64,000 nucleotides of DNA from Jutongia huaianensis (GCF_014384985.1 NZ_JACRSX010000007.1:62001-126000), one strand, 5' to 3'; positions 9,787 through 18,649 are shown, counted from the first letter of the stretch. Notes: generated by a model from the sequence alone, not told the origin. Made by a program: numbers and translations.

Positions 9787-11332
9787 CTTTTTTCTCACTC
9801 TCAGTAATCATTTTTATACATAAAATTTCCTCTGTCCTGTCCGATACATAATATCCGGCACTGACTCTGTCAAGCTCCGGGATCCATACAACGTGACTTC
9901 CCTCTGCCAGTATCCATATCTTCCTTCGATCTTCTCTGGGAACATGCCTGTCGATCAACAGACGATTCAGAGGTTTCTTCCGTGTCCCCTGTTCATCCAG
10001 CCACAGAAAATCACCTTCTTCAGGATGACGAAATTCAAGCATACCATTTATTTTAGCATAATCAAACCATTTCGTACAGTTATTTTTCGGTATTTTTCTT
10101 TCATTATCTTCAAATGCTTCAAAAAAATTCTTCCGCTGCAATAAAAGCTTTATTTCTTTGCCTTCTGTGCCGCACAGCACAATACTTTTGGGTTCTTTCC
10201 CCGCAGAATCCCAGTACGGATAAGTATTGTCCTCTGTCCCGTTTCTGCCCGCTTCTGCCGTGTTTTCTGTTTCTGCCGCAGTTTTTCCTTGTTTTGCTTT
10301 ATCCGGTTGCTGTACCTTATTCGGATACTCTTTGCGGATCCAGAGGATATCGTAATCCCTGCCGGCCACCAGACCATAAGGCAGAGAAATCCGTTTGCCG
10401 CTCTCCCCTGCCGCCAGAGCAAGCAGCGCCTCCAGATGACGGCTGGTGATATCCTTCCGGTGCTCCGCCGCCTGTGTGATCATCCAATAAGCAAACTCTC
10501 TCTGCAGTGCTTTGGGAAGCATTTGAAGCTCCCTGACCCTTGCCCGAAGCTCTTTGCGCCCGGCAAATCCCTCTTCCGGGAAATCCACCACCAGCTCCGG
10601 AAGACGTTTCGCAAGCTCCTCCTCCAAAAACGCCTGTACCTCCTGCATCCGGACTGCAGTACGTGCCAGATGCTCCGACGCCCTGCGATTGACGCACTCC
10701 TCCAGCAGAGGCAGTATCTTCAGACGGATCTGATTACGGCTGCAATCTGCCTCCTGATTTGTGCTGTCCTCGCACCAGGACTGGGAGATCTGTCCCAATT
10801 CACGGACAATTTGATCGTGACATAAAAAGAGCAGTGGACGGATATATCTGCCATTCCTTGGGCACATTCCCCCCATTCCCCTCACACCACTGCCCCGCAG
10901 CATCTGAAACAGGACCGTTTCTGCCTGATCGTCCCGATGGTGAGCGATCGCCACCTTTTGGAAGCCATACTGCTCTGCTGTTTCTTCAATGCACCGATAG
11001 CGATATATTCTGGCCGCCTCTTCCAGAGAATATTTCTTTTCCTGTACCATTTTAGGGACATCTCCCCTGCATATGTGAATTCTGATGCCATTCTCCTCCG
11101 CAAAACTCTTACAAAACATCTCATCCCGTTCTGCTTCTTCTCCCCGGATCTGGTGATTCACATGGATCAGCTCCACCACAAAGTCCCATTCCCGGGACAA
11201 CTCCAACAATGCCCGTGCCAGATATACCGAATCCGCTCCGCCGGAAAATGCCACCAGCACACGATCGGACGGCTCCAGCAAATGGTTTTGTCTGCAAAAG
11301 TCCTTCACCTCATGGTATGATTCCAGTCTCAT
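9731..11332 (-). CDS. tilS: tRNA(Ile)-lysidine synthase
   Basis: A 533-aa enzyme that uses ATP to attach lysine to C34 of the CAU-anticodon tRNA-Ile, changing it to read AUA. The PP-loop motif VAFSGGADS (about residues 27-35) and the downstream AHHRDDQAET stretch are canonical. The C-terminal tRNA-binding half is present, including RHVPREDRRKIW. A charged, low-complexity insert at about residues 335-385 (rich in K, Q, E and T) separates the two halves and probably forms a flexible linker. It sits between spoIIE and hpt, as in other Firmicutes. Confidence 0.95.
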   Translation of the reverse strand: MRLESYHEVKDFCRQNHLLEPSDRVLVAFSGGADSVYLARALLELSREWDFVVELIHVNHQIRGEEAERDEMFCKSFAEENGIRIHICRGDVPKMVQEKKYSLEEAARIYRYRCIEETAEQYGFQKVAIAHHRDDQAETVLFQMLRGSGVRGMGGMCPRNGRYIRPLLFLCHDQIVRELGQISQSWCEDSTNQEADCSRNQIRLKILPLLEECVNRRASEHLARTAVRMQEVQAFLEEELAKRLPELVVDFPEEGFAGRKELRARVRELQMLPKALQREFAYWMITQAAEHRKDITSRHLEALLALAAGESGKRISLPYGLVAGRDYDILWIRKEYPNKVQQPDKAKQGKTAAETENTAEAGRNGTEDNTYPYWDSAGKEPKSIVLCGTEGKEIKLLLQRKNFFEAFEDNERKIPKNNCTKWFDYAKINGMLEFRHPEEGDFLWLDEQGTRKKPLNRLLIDRHVPREDRRKIWILAEGSHVVWIPELDRVSAGYYVSDRTEEILCIKMITESEKKDERNSTCYVFPGAGGKQD

Positions 11333-11349
11333 TGCGTAAGTTATCTCCT

Positions 11350-13683
11350 TTATGACAGCCGCAGCTGTCTGTTTTTGTAAGACGGCACGTATGAATTCTC
11401 TCTGGTTCTTTCCCAGACAGCAGCTACGACCACGCTCATATCATCATTTACTTTTCCTCCACTCTGAGCCACGGCCTCATCAACAATATATTCTGCAAGC
11501 TCCTGAGGATTGACAATTCTCTGCTCCTGAAGCAGACGCTCCAGTTCCTCCTCCCGGCCTGCAAACGCATCTACAATGCCATCTGTCATCATTATAACAT
11601 AATCTCCGGAATATATCTCCGTCTTCTCAAAATACGGTTCAGCCTCCTGATAGACCCCCACCGGAAGTGCCTGTCCCTCAATCCGTTCCACGCCTTTTCC
11701 CCTGCGGATCCATGTGGCAGCCGCCCCGTTTTTCATAAACTGGCAGCTTCCCTGATACAGGTCCAGTACCACCACATCTGCCGTAGCAAAGCTGGTCTGT
11801 ACTGCCTCCGGCATATAAAGAGAATTGATCAGCTTCAAAGCAGAGATTTTGGAAAATCCGGCTTCTGTCATCTGTTCCAGCAGTTCGATCACCACCTGGC
11901 TTTCCCCAAATGCCCCCTTTCCGCTTCCCATACCGTCAGAGAGTGCCAGCAGCAGTTCCCCATTGGGCAGAGACAAACAGGAAAAATTGTCTCCGGAAAC
12001 CTCCTCTCCTTCCTTCCTCCGTCTTCCCACACCTGTCACTGCCAGATATGGCGTATCTTCTACAAAAACCATTTCTGTTTCCTTCTTCGGAATCACATTA
12101 TGACTTTCTCTGGACGGCATAAACGACCGTCCAAAAAGATCCGACAAAACACCGGCAGTCTCCCTCGCCGTCACCAGCCTCCCCTTCCCTGTATGGGCCT
12201 TCATCCGGATTTCCAGCCGGTTCCGCTTGTCTCGGTAAATGATCAGATTCTCCACCTTTACCCGCATTCCCGCAAGCTCCCGTTTGATCACATTTTCCAT
12301 CTCCTCCGGCACCTTTGCTGTCTGTCCTGCATCTCCCGCAAGTTCCCGGAAAAGCTCCCCCACCTGTTCCATCTGCCCGGCCAGCACCCGTCTGTTCTGG
12401 GCAAGCTGATTCTGAAAACTCATCACGGTGCGCGCCATCCGAAGTCCCTGATTTGCCTCCATCAAAAACCAGTCCGGATGAATACATTCCTCCACAAACT
12501 CCGCAGGCATCTGATCAATGCGCAGCATTCCCCGCTCCTGCATCTCCATCAGATGCGAAACTACCTCCGGACGATTTACCGCCACCTGTCCCATACAATA
12601 TTCCCGGTGACTGCATTTATCACAGACCTGTTCTGCCATCTCCTTCATCAGAAGCCTTACATCCCGGCGGTTTACTCCTGTTTTTTCTTCACTCTGCTTT
12701 TGCAGCACACGGGCAAGCTGCCGGAAGGAATCTGAAAAACCCTCCAGCTTATTTTTCATCTGCAAGCCTTCGGGATTTTCTCCTGCCCCCCGGTCTCCAT
12801 AAAGAGGAATTCTTAACCGGCGGAGCAGCTTGTCCGGCACCGCCGCCAGGATCAGGCTGTCAATCACCAGCATTTTGATCATTCCCAGATCAAGCATATC
12901 ACGGTTGAGACTGATCCCAATCCCAAATGCCCCCAGCAAATAAGCGGACAGGCTCCACATTTTCCCTTTATCCCGGAATAATGCCGTGATCATTCCCAAC
13001 AGGCAGAGGCTCCCCACAAAGCCTTCGTCCTGTCCCATAAGTGACAAAATAATTCCCCCCGCAGCCCCTGCCGCGGCTCCCACACCGATACCATACTGAT
13101 ACCCCGCAAAAGGCACCAGCAAAAGCACCATAAGCACCGTCATGGAAATATCACGGATCATCACCTCCGGAATCCCGTATAACGCAAGCATTCCCATCAA
13201 CACCAGACTAAGCAGCTGTTCCTGACTGATCTGCCGTCCTCTCCGAAAGTGGAACAAATACTGCTGTCCCTCCAAAAAAACTCTCGCCAATGCCACCACC
13301 AGTACCGGTTCCAATATCGTAAATAAAATATCCTTCCACTGATATGGCAAAATGGTATACTGAGTCACAGACAGGACAGCCAGCGTTGCCGCCATCAGTC
13401 CCGAAGACTGCCAGATACTCCATTTCATTCCCTGCCGTTCTATGAGATTTTTGGCAACAACAATCCCAAGCATACCGACACCGTAACGAAGGACCGCTTC
13501 CACCGGTAACGCGGAAAGCATCCCCAGTCCCACCGAAAATAGCAATGGCACAACTCCTCCGCCCTGGGTCAGTGCTCCCGCAAAAAAAGCTGCCCCGGCA
13601 GGATTTCGTTCCAGCAGGACCACACGCCCGATCAAAAAACCAAACAACAGCTGCACCAACATTTTTTTATGAATTTTTTTCAT
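11350..13683 (-). CDS. spoIIE: stage II sporulation protein E, PP2C-type phosphatase
   Basis: A 777-aa membrane phosphatase. The N-terminal 290 residues hold about ten hydrophobic helices, the central 250 residues are helical, and the last 220 form the PP2C domain with VSGDNFS, LALSDGMGSGKGA and VIMMTDGIVDA carrying the metal-binding Asp residues. SpoIIE dephosphorylates SpoIIAA-P to release sigma-F in the forespore and also acts at the polar septum with FtsZ. It has its own promoter with a 21-bp spacer and Spo0A boxes (13718-13786), separating it from the divIC unit upstream. Confidence 0.96.
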   Translation of the reverse strand: MKKIHKKMLVQLLFGFLIGRVVLLERNPAGAAFFAGALTQGGGVVPLLFSVGLGMLSALPVEAVLRYGVGMLGIVVAKNLIERQGMKWSIWQSSGLMAATLAVLSVTQYTILPYQWKDILFTILEPVLVVALARVFLEGQQYLFHFRRGRQISQEQLLSLVLMGMLALYGIPEVMIRDISMTVLMVLLLVPFAGYQYGIGVGAAAGAAGGIILSLMGQDEGFVGSLCLLGMITALFRDKGKMWSLSAYLLGAFGIGISLNRDMLDLGMIKMLVIDSLILAAVPDKLLRRLRIPLYGDRGAGENPEGLQMKNKLEGFSDSFRQLARVLQKQSEEKTGVNRRDVRLLMKEMAEQVCDKCSHREYCMGQVAVNRPEVVSHLMEMQERGMLRIDQMPAEFVEECIHPDWFLMEANQGLRMARTVMSFQNQLAQNRRVLAGQMEQVGELFRELAGDAGQTAKVPEEMENVIKRELAGMRVKVENLIIYRDKRNRLEIRMKAHTGKGRLVTARETAGVLSDLFGRSFMPSRESHNVIPKKETEMVFVEDTPYLAVTGVGRRRKEGEEVSGDNFSCLSLPNGELLLALSDGMGSGKGAFGESQVVIELLEQMTEAGFSKISALKLINSLYMPEAVQTSFATADVVVLDLYQGSCQFMKNGAAATWIRRGKGVERIEGQALPVGVYQEAEPYFEKTEIYSGDYVIMMTDGIVDAFAGREEELERLLQEQRIVNPQELAEYIVDEAVAQSGGKVNDDMSVVVAAVWERTRENSYVPSYKNRQLRLS

Positions 13684-13717
13684 GACACATCCCCCTCTGT
13701 TTTCGTCAGTGCAACAA

Positions 13718-13786
13718 AGTATAGAAAAGAATTTTCAAATATTTTGTCAAAACCGGGAACCTGTCCAAAATATTTTCCTCGACAAA
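13718..13786 (-). promoter_or_regulatory. Spo0A-type spoIIE promoter
   Basis: On the minus strand TTGACA (13750-13745) and TATACT (13723-13718) are separated by 21 bases, the wide spacing known for Spo0A-activated sigma-A promoters such as spoIIE and spoIIG of Bacillus. A perfect 0A box TTTGTCAAA (plus strand 13743-13751) overlaps the -35, and a second box TTTGTCGAG (minus strand 13786-13778, 8 of 9) lies upstream. Confidence 0.78.
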
Positions 13787-13795
13787 AATATGCAA

Positions 13796-13829
13796 AAAAA
13801 GAGCCTCACATTTCTGTGAAACTCTTTTT
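13796..13829 (-). terminator. terminator of the hup-rqcP-yabP-yabQ-divIC unit
   Basis: Stem AAAAAGAG..TCACA with TGTGA..CTCTTTTT, one internal mismatch pair, then T7 on the minus strand. It starts 2 bases after the divIC stop. Confidence 0.85.
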
Positions 13830-13830
13830 A

Positions 13831-14142
13831 TTATTTGTCGTTTGGTTCAAAGATAATCTCATTAGGATATACAAGACCCAGCTTATCGCGGGCCACCTCT
13901 TCGGTATATTCCTTTGTCTTTGCATAGGATTCATAGTCCTTAATCTCAGCCTTCTGCTCATTCAGCTTTTTCTTTTCCTTCTTAAGCTCTGAAATCTGTG
14001 CTGAATACTTCGCCGACTCCGCCTTTAATGTGATCGTCTTATAAGTGAATGTTCCACACAGAACACAACACAACACAATCACACCGACAACCGTAAACGG
14101 ACTCAGCTTCTTTTTACGTCTTCGTCGTGCCATATACTTCAT
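13831..14142 (-). CDS. divIC: septum formation initiator, DivIC/FtsL family
   Basis: A 103-aa bitopic membrane protein starting at the ATG at 14142 (AAGGGGAG upstream); the open frame reaches 14214 without a site. A basic stretch MARRRRKKK precedes one transmembrane helix (VVGVIVLCCVLCGTF), then a coiled coil rich in K and E, then the conserved tail EEVARDKLGLVYPNE. DivIC joins FtsL and DivIB in the divisome. Placement between yabQ and spoIIE is the usual Firmicutes order, so I favour DivIC over FtsL. Confidence 0.9.
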   Translation of the reverse strand: MKYMARRRRKKKLSPFTVVGVIVLCCVLCGTFTYKTITLKAESAKYSAQISELKKEKKKLNEQKAEIKDYESYAKTKEYTEEVARDKLGLVYPNEIIFEPNDK

Positions 14143-14299
14143 CAACTCCCCTTGGACCAGCCATATTTCGTCCCCCAACGAAATACAACGGTCAATGCCT
14201 CTCAGACAGTCCATATCTAGTACAACCGATCAGTAACATATACCAGATATAGCGTCCAAATAAAATGTCAGTAAAACCTGTTCCGAATGCGCATTCCAT

Positions 14300-14692
14300 C
14301 TAGCTTTTGCTATTTGGTCCAGTTATTTTACTATACAACATTTTGGCTAATTTCGCAACCCTAAATCCTATTTTTTTATTATATTTGCCCAATATCCGAT
14401 GCAGTCCGGCACGGATGGGAATACTGATTCCCGCCTCATATAAAATCCCTCCGGCAAGCATTCCGGCAATTCCATACCACCGGGGCACCCCGTCGATCAT
14501 CCGGAAAAACAAAATAAATACCGGAATGCCGGACAAACTCCAGTACAGCAAGTCCTCCACCCACACCCATATTTTTCCATGAGGAAGGAACCACCGCCAG
14601 AGCCGCAGGATATCATATCCAAACATCAAAAACATTCCTGCGCACAATGTCGTGATCTGAAAATAAATCTGTTCCTGAATGATCTGTCTCAC
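14300..14692 (-). CDS. yabQ: spore cortex biosynthesis protein YabQ
   Basis: A 130-aa membrane protein with four hydrophobic segments (starting QIYFQITTLCAGMFLMFGYD, LLYWSLSGIPVFILFF, YGIAGMLAGGILYEA) and a basic tail. YabQ is needed for cortex peptidoglycan and localises to the outer forespore membrane in Bacillus. The GTG start overlaps the yabP stop by 4 bases (GTGA), indicating translational coupling. Confidence 0.93.
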   Translation of the reverse strand: MRQIIQEQIYFQITTLCAGMFLMFGYDILRLWRWFLPHGKIWVWVEDLLYWSLSGIPVFILFFRMIDGVPRWYGIAGMLAGGILYEAGISIPIRAGLHRILGKYNKKIGFRVAKLAKMLYSKITGPNSKS

Positions 14693-14985
14693 TGAAACAT
14701 TCTCCCTAAAAATGATGTTGCTTTCTTCTCAGGATCATTCTTGTCGGAATACGCAAAGCTGTCGATCCTTCCATCTACATCAACTTCTCCCTTTTCCAGC
14801 GACAGACGGTTTACATGAAGTTCATCCCCCTTGATCAGAAGAATGCCCTGCTCCGTCTCCAGATATACCTCCTTCGCATCAAAGGAAAGGACATCCCGCA
14901 CCCCGGACATCACTGCTGTGCGCCGCCCATTCAGATATACCTTATGTACCCCTCTGTTTTCATGTAAATTTCTATTGTCTTCCAT
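14689..14985 (-). CDS. yabP: sporulation protein YabP
   Basis: A 98-aa soluble protein from the ATG at 14985 (GGAGACAGG upstream). It has the YabP/YqfC fold signature: RTAVMSGVRDVLSFDAKEV, then GDELHVNRLSLEKGEVDVDG and FAYSD. YabP recruits YabQ to the forespore in Bacillus and is required for cortex formation. It is adjacent and coupled to yabQ. Confidence 0.94.
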   Translation of the reverse strand: MEDNRNLHENRGVHKVYLNGRRTAVMSGVRDVLSFDAKEVYLETEQGILLIKGDELHVNRLSLEKGEVDVDGRIDSFAYSDKNDPEKKATSFLGRMFQ

Positions 14986-15158
14986 TTTCCTGTCTCCATT
15001 TCTGTACCGCAAAACCCTTAAGAACAACTTAAACCGAAGGCAGCTTTCTAACTATGTCAAAAATAAAAACCGCCTGCATAACAAATATATATGCAGACGG
15101 TTCTGGGATTATGTTCCTGTCTTTTCTTTTTTGAAAATGTTCTCTTCCGAAACACCCC

Positions 15159-15398
15159 TTAAAGAACGCGGTACAGTTCCTTCGCTTCATCCTTTTTATA
15201 TGTTTCTTCGATACTGAGAACCTCAACCTTCACAACCTTATCCCCAAAGGTAATCTCAATAATATCTCCCACTTTTATGTTAAGGGATGCCTTTGCCACT
15301 TTCCCATTAACCTGAATCCTGCCGGCATCACACGCCTCATTGGCAACCGGTCTTCTCTTGATCAGTCTGGAAACCTTTAAGTATTTATCTAATCTCAT
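15159..15398 (-). CDS. rqcP: S4-domain RNA-binding protein RqcP (YabO, Hsp15-like)
   Basis: A 79-aa protein beginning MRLDKYLKVSRLIKRRPVA, the S4 RNA-binding motif, followed by AGRIQVNGKVAKASLNIKVG. RqcP works with RqcH on stalled 50S subunits to extend C-terminal alanine tails in ribosome quality control. The ATG at 15398 has an AGGGGG site 7 bases upstream. It lies between hup and yabP in the conserved order. Confidence 0.93.
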   Translation of the reverse strand: MRLDKYLKVSRLIKRRPVANEACDAGRIQVNGKVAKASLNIKVGDIIEITFGDKVVKVEVLSIEETYKKDEAKELYRVL

Positions 15399-15475
15399 AA
15401 TAATTCCCCCTATAGCTTCTATCAATAAATATAAGATGTTTTATTTTTTAATTTAATAAACTGCTGTCAAAAAAA

Positions 15476-15496
15476 GGGTTGCCTGAACGGCAACCC
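15476..15496 (-). terminator. terminator behind the HU gene
   Basis: Stem GGGTTGCC / GGCAACCC, 5-base loop, then T7 on the minus strand, 25 bases past the HU stop. It probably limits read-through into rqcP and lets HU be made in large excess. Confidence 0.88.
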
Positions 15497-15520
15497 AAAG
15501 CATATCCTGTTTCACAAAAA

Positions 15521-15796
15521 TTACTCGTTTACAGCATCCTTTAAAGCCTTACCAGCCTTAAACTTAGGAGCGTTTGAAGCTGCGATCTTGATTGTCTCTT
15601 TTGTGAGTGGGTTTCTTCCCTCTCTAGCTGCTCTGTGCTGTACCTCGAATGTACCAAAGCCAACTAACTGAATCTTCTCGCCCTTCTTTAACTCTTCTGT
15701 AACAGTGTCGATAAATGCCTTTAATGCCTTCTCAGAATCCTTCTTAGAAAGCTCAGACTTCTCTGCGATAGCTGCAACCAATTCTGTCTTGTTCAT
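15521..15796 (-). CDS. hup: HU-family nucleoid DNA-binding protein
   Basis: A 91-aa histone-like protein, [20 protein letters not shown], with the DNA-arm signature [18 protein letters not shown] (a classic HU/IHF signature) and the C-terminal [15 protein letters not shown]. It forms homodimers that bend and compact DNA. The start at 15796 has GAGGAGGAG upstream. Its own consensus promoter and terminator indicate strong monocistronic expression, with some read-through to rqcP-divIC. Confidence 0.96.
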   Translation of the reverse strand: MNKTELVAAIAEKSELSKKDSEKALKAFIDTVTEELKKGEKIQLVGFGTFEVQHRAAREGRNPLTKETIKIAASNAPKFKAGKALKDAVNE

Positions 15797-15844
15797 GGAT
15801 AAACTCCTCCTCAATAAAAATTTCCGTAAAAACTTACAAGTCTA

Positions 15845-15873
15845 TTTATACCCTTATTACCCTTGTTTGTCAA
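15845..15873 (-). promoter_or_regulatory. sigma-A promoter of the HU gene
   Basis: Minus-strand TTGACA (15873-15868), 17-base spacer, TATAAA (15850-15845), about 50 bases before the HU start codon. Confidence 0.85.
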
Positions 15874-15972
15874 GGATTTTCAGCAATTCTTTCGATTTTG
15901 TCCGCACTTTTTGACATTCTACGATTGTAGGGTTATAATCTCACATCAATTGGTGTATAAATGGTCTGTTTT

Positions 15973-16518
15973 CTACTGCTCCAGCTGTCTCCCCAGAAAA
16001 CCTGCTGCCACATGAGCCAGCTTCCGTTCTGCATCACCAAGGCTTTCCTTCTGACTCCGGGTAAAGATCACCACTGCACCAACCGCATCTCCCTCGGAAA
16101 TGATCGGGCAGATCACTTCCCATGCAAACGGTTCTGCCTCATCACTTATCTTGCGATACTCTTTGCTTTCTCCGGAAGCCACAGAAATTTCCCGTCCATC
16201 GATCATCTGCTGCATTTCCCGGCTGATGGCTTTGTCCATCAGCTCCTTACGTGCTCCTGCAGAAGCTGCGATCACCTGCTCTCTGTCCGTTACGACCACC
16301 TGATACCCTGTGGTCTGTGCCAACGAATCTGCATACTGCTGTGCAAAAATCCCCATATCCCCCATCAGAGAATATTTTTTTAGGATCACTTCCCCTTCCC
16401 TGTCCGTATATATCTCTAACGGATCTCCCACGCGGATCCGCAGAGTCCGCCGGATTTCCTTTGGTATGACCACCCGTCCCAGATCATCTATTCTTCGAAC
16501 AATACCTGTCGCCTTCAT
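15973..16518 (-). CDS. spoVT: stage V sporulation protein T, AbrB-type regulator
   Basis: A 181-aa transcription factor. The N-terminal swapped-hairpin AbrB domain reads MKATGIVRRIDDLGRVVIPK and continues to about residue 50; the rest is a GAF-like domain ending AHVAAGFLGRQLEQ. SpoVT tunes sigma-G genes in the forespore late in sporulation. A very good sigma-G-type promoter precedes it (16570-16599), fitting that role. It lies just upstream of hup at the head of the sporulation/division block; the mazG and spoVB genes often found between them are absent here. Confidence 0.95.
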   Translation of the reverse strand: MKATGIVRRIDDLGRVVIPKEIRRTLRIRVGDPLEIYTDREGEVILKKYSLMGDMGIFAQQYADSLAQTTGYQVVVTDREQVIAASAGARKELMDKAISREMQQMIDGREISVASGESKEYRKISDEAEPFAWEVICPIISEGDAVGAVVIFTRSQKESLGDAERKLAHVAAGFLGRQLEQ

Positions 16519-16569
16519 ATAAAAATTCCTCCTGCTTCTTACATACTTTCTATAATTGTGCTATATGGG

Positions 16570-16599
16570 TAGTATGCAAAAAACAGGAAAAATTATACA
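16570..16599 (-). promoter_or_regulatory. sigma-G/sigma-F-type promoter of spoVT
   Basis: Minus-strand TGTATA (16599-16594), 17-base spacer, CATACTA (16576-16570). Both hexamers fit the forespore consensus TGMATA / CATACTA well. The site is about 55 bases before the spoVT start. Confidence 0.78.
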
Positions 16600-16808
16600 C
16601 TGCCTGAAATGCACCCATAATATTTCTTATGTCCAAAAGTTAAATTCCGATTTACCGGAACGGCGAATACCTGTAACCACCCACTTTCAAAAGTCGATTT
16701 TTTTTTATTTTTTGAAACTCGTATTATTCATTTCTATAATCAGAAGCATGAATTTTCATCAAATTTCACAAACCTTTCCCTGATTTCAAACACTTTTTTG
16801 ATGTCCGA

Positions 16809-16837
16809 TTGCCCTTTTGCGCGACCTGTGTTATACT
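16809..16837 (+). promoter_or_regulatory. sigma-A promoter of the sodium-dependent transporter gene
   Basis: TTGCCC (16809-16814), 17-base spacer, TATACT (16832-16837). The leader to the ATG at 16952 is about 105 bases and contains two GGAGG sequences (near 16880 and 16933). The rest of the 16519-16951 gap holds only this and the spoVT promoter. Confidence 0.75.
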
Positions 16838-16951
16838 GATATTTCACGGTATTAATACTATTTAAGTAAGTAAAACAAGGAGGCAAAATCCTCTCCCCGC
16901 TATAAAGCGCAGATTTTTGCTTTACAAAAACAAGGAGGATTAAGTGAAAAA

Positions 16952-18325
16952 ATGAAAACACATAAAAAGAAAAGAAGTTCTTTTTCCGGCAAGATCGGCT
17001 TTGTCCTGTCTGCAGCCGGAGCATCCGTTGGTCTCGGAAATATCTGGAGATTTCCATATCTTGCCGCCAAATACGGTGGAGGAATTTTCCTGCTTATCTA
17101 TATTCTGCTGGCACTGACCTTCGGTTATACCATGATCATGGCGGAAACCTCTCTGGGGCGTATGACACATAAAAGTCCCGTAGGTGCTTTCCACAGCTTC
17201 GGTCGTTCCGGCTGGCTTTCTGCAGGTGGCTGGATCAACGCAGTCATCCCTCTTCTGATCGTCCCATATTATTCTGTGATCGGAGGCTGGGTCATCAAAT
17301 ATCTGCTGGAATACATCAAAGGAAACAGCGGAAAGCTGGCCACAGACAGCTACTTCTCCGGATTTATTTCCAACGGTACATCCACAGAGCTTTGCTTTGT
17401 CGTATTTGCCCTGATCACCGTTGCCATTATTTATGCCGGCGTGAGAAACGGTATCGAACGTGTCTCCAAGTTTATGATGCCGATCCTTGTGGTTCTTTCT
17501 GTGATCATTACGATCTATTCCGTTACCAGACCGGGTGCATTAGAAGGTGTGAAATATTTTATTGTTCCAAATCTGAAGGATTTTTCCTGGATGACCGTGG
17601 TTGCTGCTATGGGACAGATGTTTTACTCCCTCTCCATTGCCATGGGTATTCTGGTGACCTTTGGATCTTATATGAAAAAAGATGTTTCCATTGAGGACTC
17701 CACGCAGAATGTCGAGGTATTTGATACCGCCATTGCGATCATGGCAGGCCTTATGATCATCCCGGCTGTCTTTGCATTTTCCGGCAGTGATTCTGCTACA
17801 CTGCAATCCGGTCCGGCACTGATGTTTATCACGATTCCAAAAATGTTTAACAGTATGGACTTCGGAACGGCTGTTGGTATTTTATTTTTTACCCTTGTAC
17901 TATTTGCCGCTCTCACAAGCTCCATTGCGCTGACCGAGAGCTGCGTTTCCACCTTTGAAGATGAGCTTGGCTGGAACCGTCAGAAATCCACCCTCCTTGC
18001 CGGTGCCATTATCCTAATCCTGGGAAGCCTTTCTTCTCTGGGATACGGTCCACTCGCCGGCATCAAGATCATCGGCATGCAGTTTCTGGATTTCTTTGAT
18101 TTCCTGACGAACTCTGTGATGATGCCGATCGCCGCATTTGCCACTTGTCTGCTTGTTTCCAGAGTGATTGGTGTAGACAAGATTGAAGAAGAAGTGACAC
18201 AGAGCGGTATGCCATTCCGACGCAAAAAGATCTTTGTCTTTATGATCAAATATCTCTGCCCGATCTTTGCGGCGATCATCTTGATCAGCTCGGTAGCAAA
18301 TGCACTGGGATGGATCTCCATTTAA
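16952..18325 (+). CDS. sodium-dependent transporter, NSS/SNF family
   Basis: A 457-aa polytopic membrane protein of the LeuT fold. The first helix carries the family signature AAGASVGLGNIWRFPYLAA with the unwound sodium/substrate site; about eleven hydrophobic helices follow, ending in a short C-terminus, so this resembles the bacterial 11-helix members. The family couples sodium entry to uptake of amino acids (Trp, Tyr, branched-chain or others); specificity cannot be read. A GGAGG site lies 13 bases before the ATG. The nearer GTG at 16943 is out of frame and meets a stop after three codons. Confidence 0.93.
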   Translation: MKTHKKKRSSFSGKIGFVLSAAGASVGLGNIWRFPYLAAKYGGGIFLLIYILLALTFGYTMIMAETSLGRMTHKSPVGAFHSFGRSGWLSAGGWINAVIPLLIVPYYSVIGGWVIKYLLEYIKGNSGKLATDSYFSGFISNGTSTELCFVVFALITVAIIYAGVRNGIERVSKFMMPILVVLSVIITIYSVTRPGALEGVKYFIVPNLKDFSWMTVVAAMGQMFYSLSIAMGILVTFGSYMKKDVSIEDSTQNVEVFDTAIAIMAGLMIIPAVFAFSGSDSATLQSGPALMFITIPKMFNSMDFGTAVGILFFTLVLFAALTSSIALTESCVSTFEDELGWNRQKSTLLAGAIILILGSLSSLGYGPLAGIKIIGMQFLDFFDFLTNSVMMPIAAFATCLLVSRVIGVDKIEEEVTQSGMPFRRKKIFVFMIKYLCPIFAAIILISSVANALGWISI

Positions 18326-18328
18326 TTT

Positions 18329-18555
18329 TTATATTGCAATTGGAACTGATAGGCTGCAGAAAAAGGCGATCACGGCGAGAATAGCTCCGCAGCTGGTCGC
18401 CTTAAAATATGCCTCTCTTACTCTTCTGTAATTCCCTGCTCCGAAATTAAAACTGGCAATCGGCTGTATGCCCTGGGATATTCCGATCACAAAAGCCTGT
18501 TTATCTTCTCATACCCCAACGGATTTTCCTTCATTACAACATCCTTTCTTCTCAT
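18329..18555 (-). pseudogene. MATE efflux transporter remnant with internal deletion
   Basis: Reading the minus strand, an ATG at 18555 opens a peptide whose residues 8-18 (MKENPLGYEKI) look like a MATE N-terminus. After a few more codons the frame meets a TGA, and the next frame reads FVIGISQGIQPIASFNFGAG, typical of the second half of MATE transporters, then stops at 18329 after two more helix-like stretches. Roughly 200 internal residues and the C-terminus are missing. The homology is by pattern recognition only. It fills the gap between the NSS transporter and carbonic anhydrase genes. Confidence 0.75.
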
Positions 18556-18582
18556 AATTCTTACTATAGAACATTCCATTTT

Positions 18583-18611
18583 TTGACATTCTTCAACCGG
18601 ATTGATATGAT
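18583..18611 (+). promoter_or_regulatory. sigma-A promoter of the carbonic anhydrase gene
   Basis: Perfect TTGACA (18583-18588), 17-base spacer, TATGAT (18606-18611), 38 bases before the start codon. It partly overlaps the region just upstream of the MATE remnant. Confidence 0.85.
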
Positions 18612-18649
18612 AAAGTCATCAATATTTTCTTTTTACGAGGTGATAAGGG

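Noticed and set aside
16943..16951. GTG at 16943 as the start of the sodium-dependent transporter
   Set aside because: It is better spaced from the GGAGG but out of frame and stops after three codons; the ATG at 16952 opens the conserved protein.
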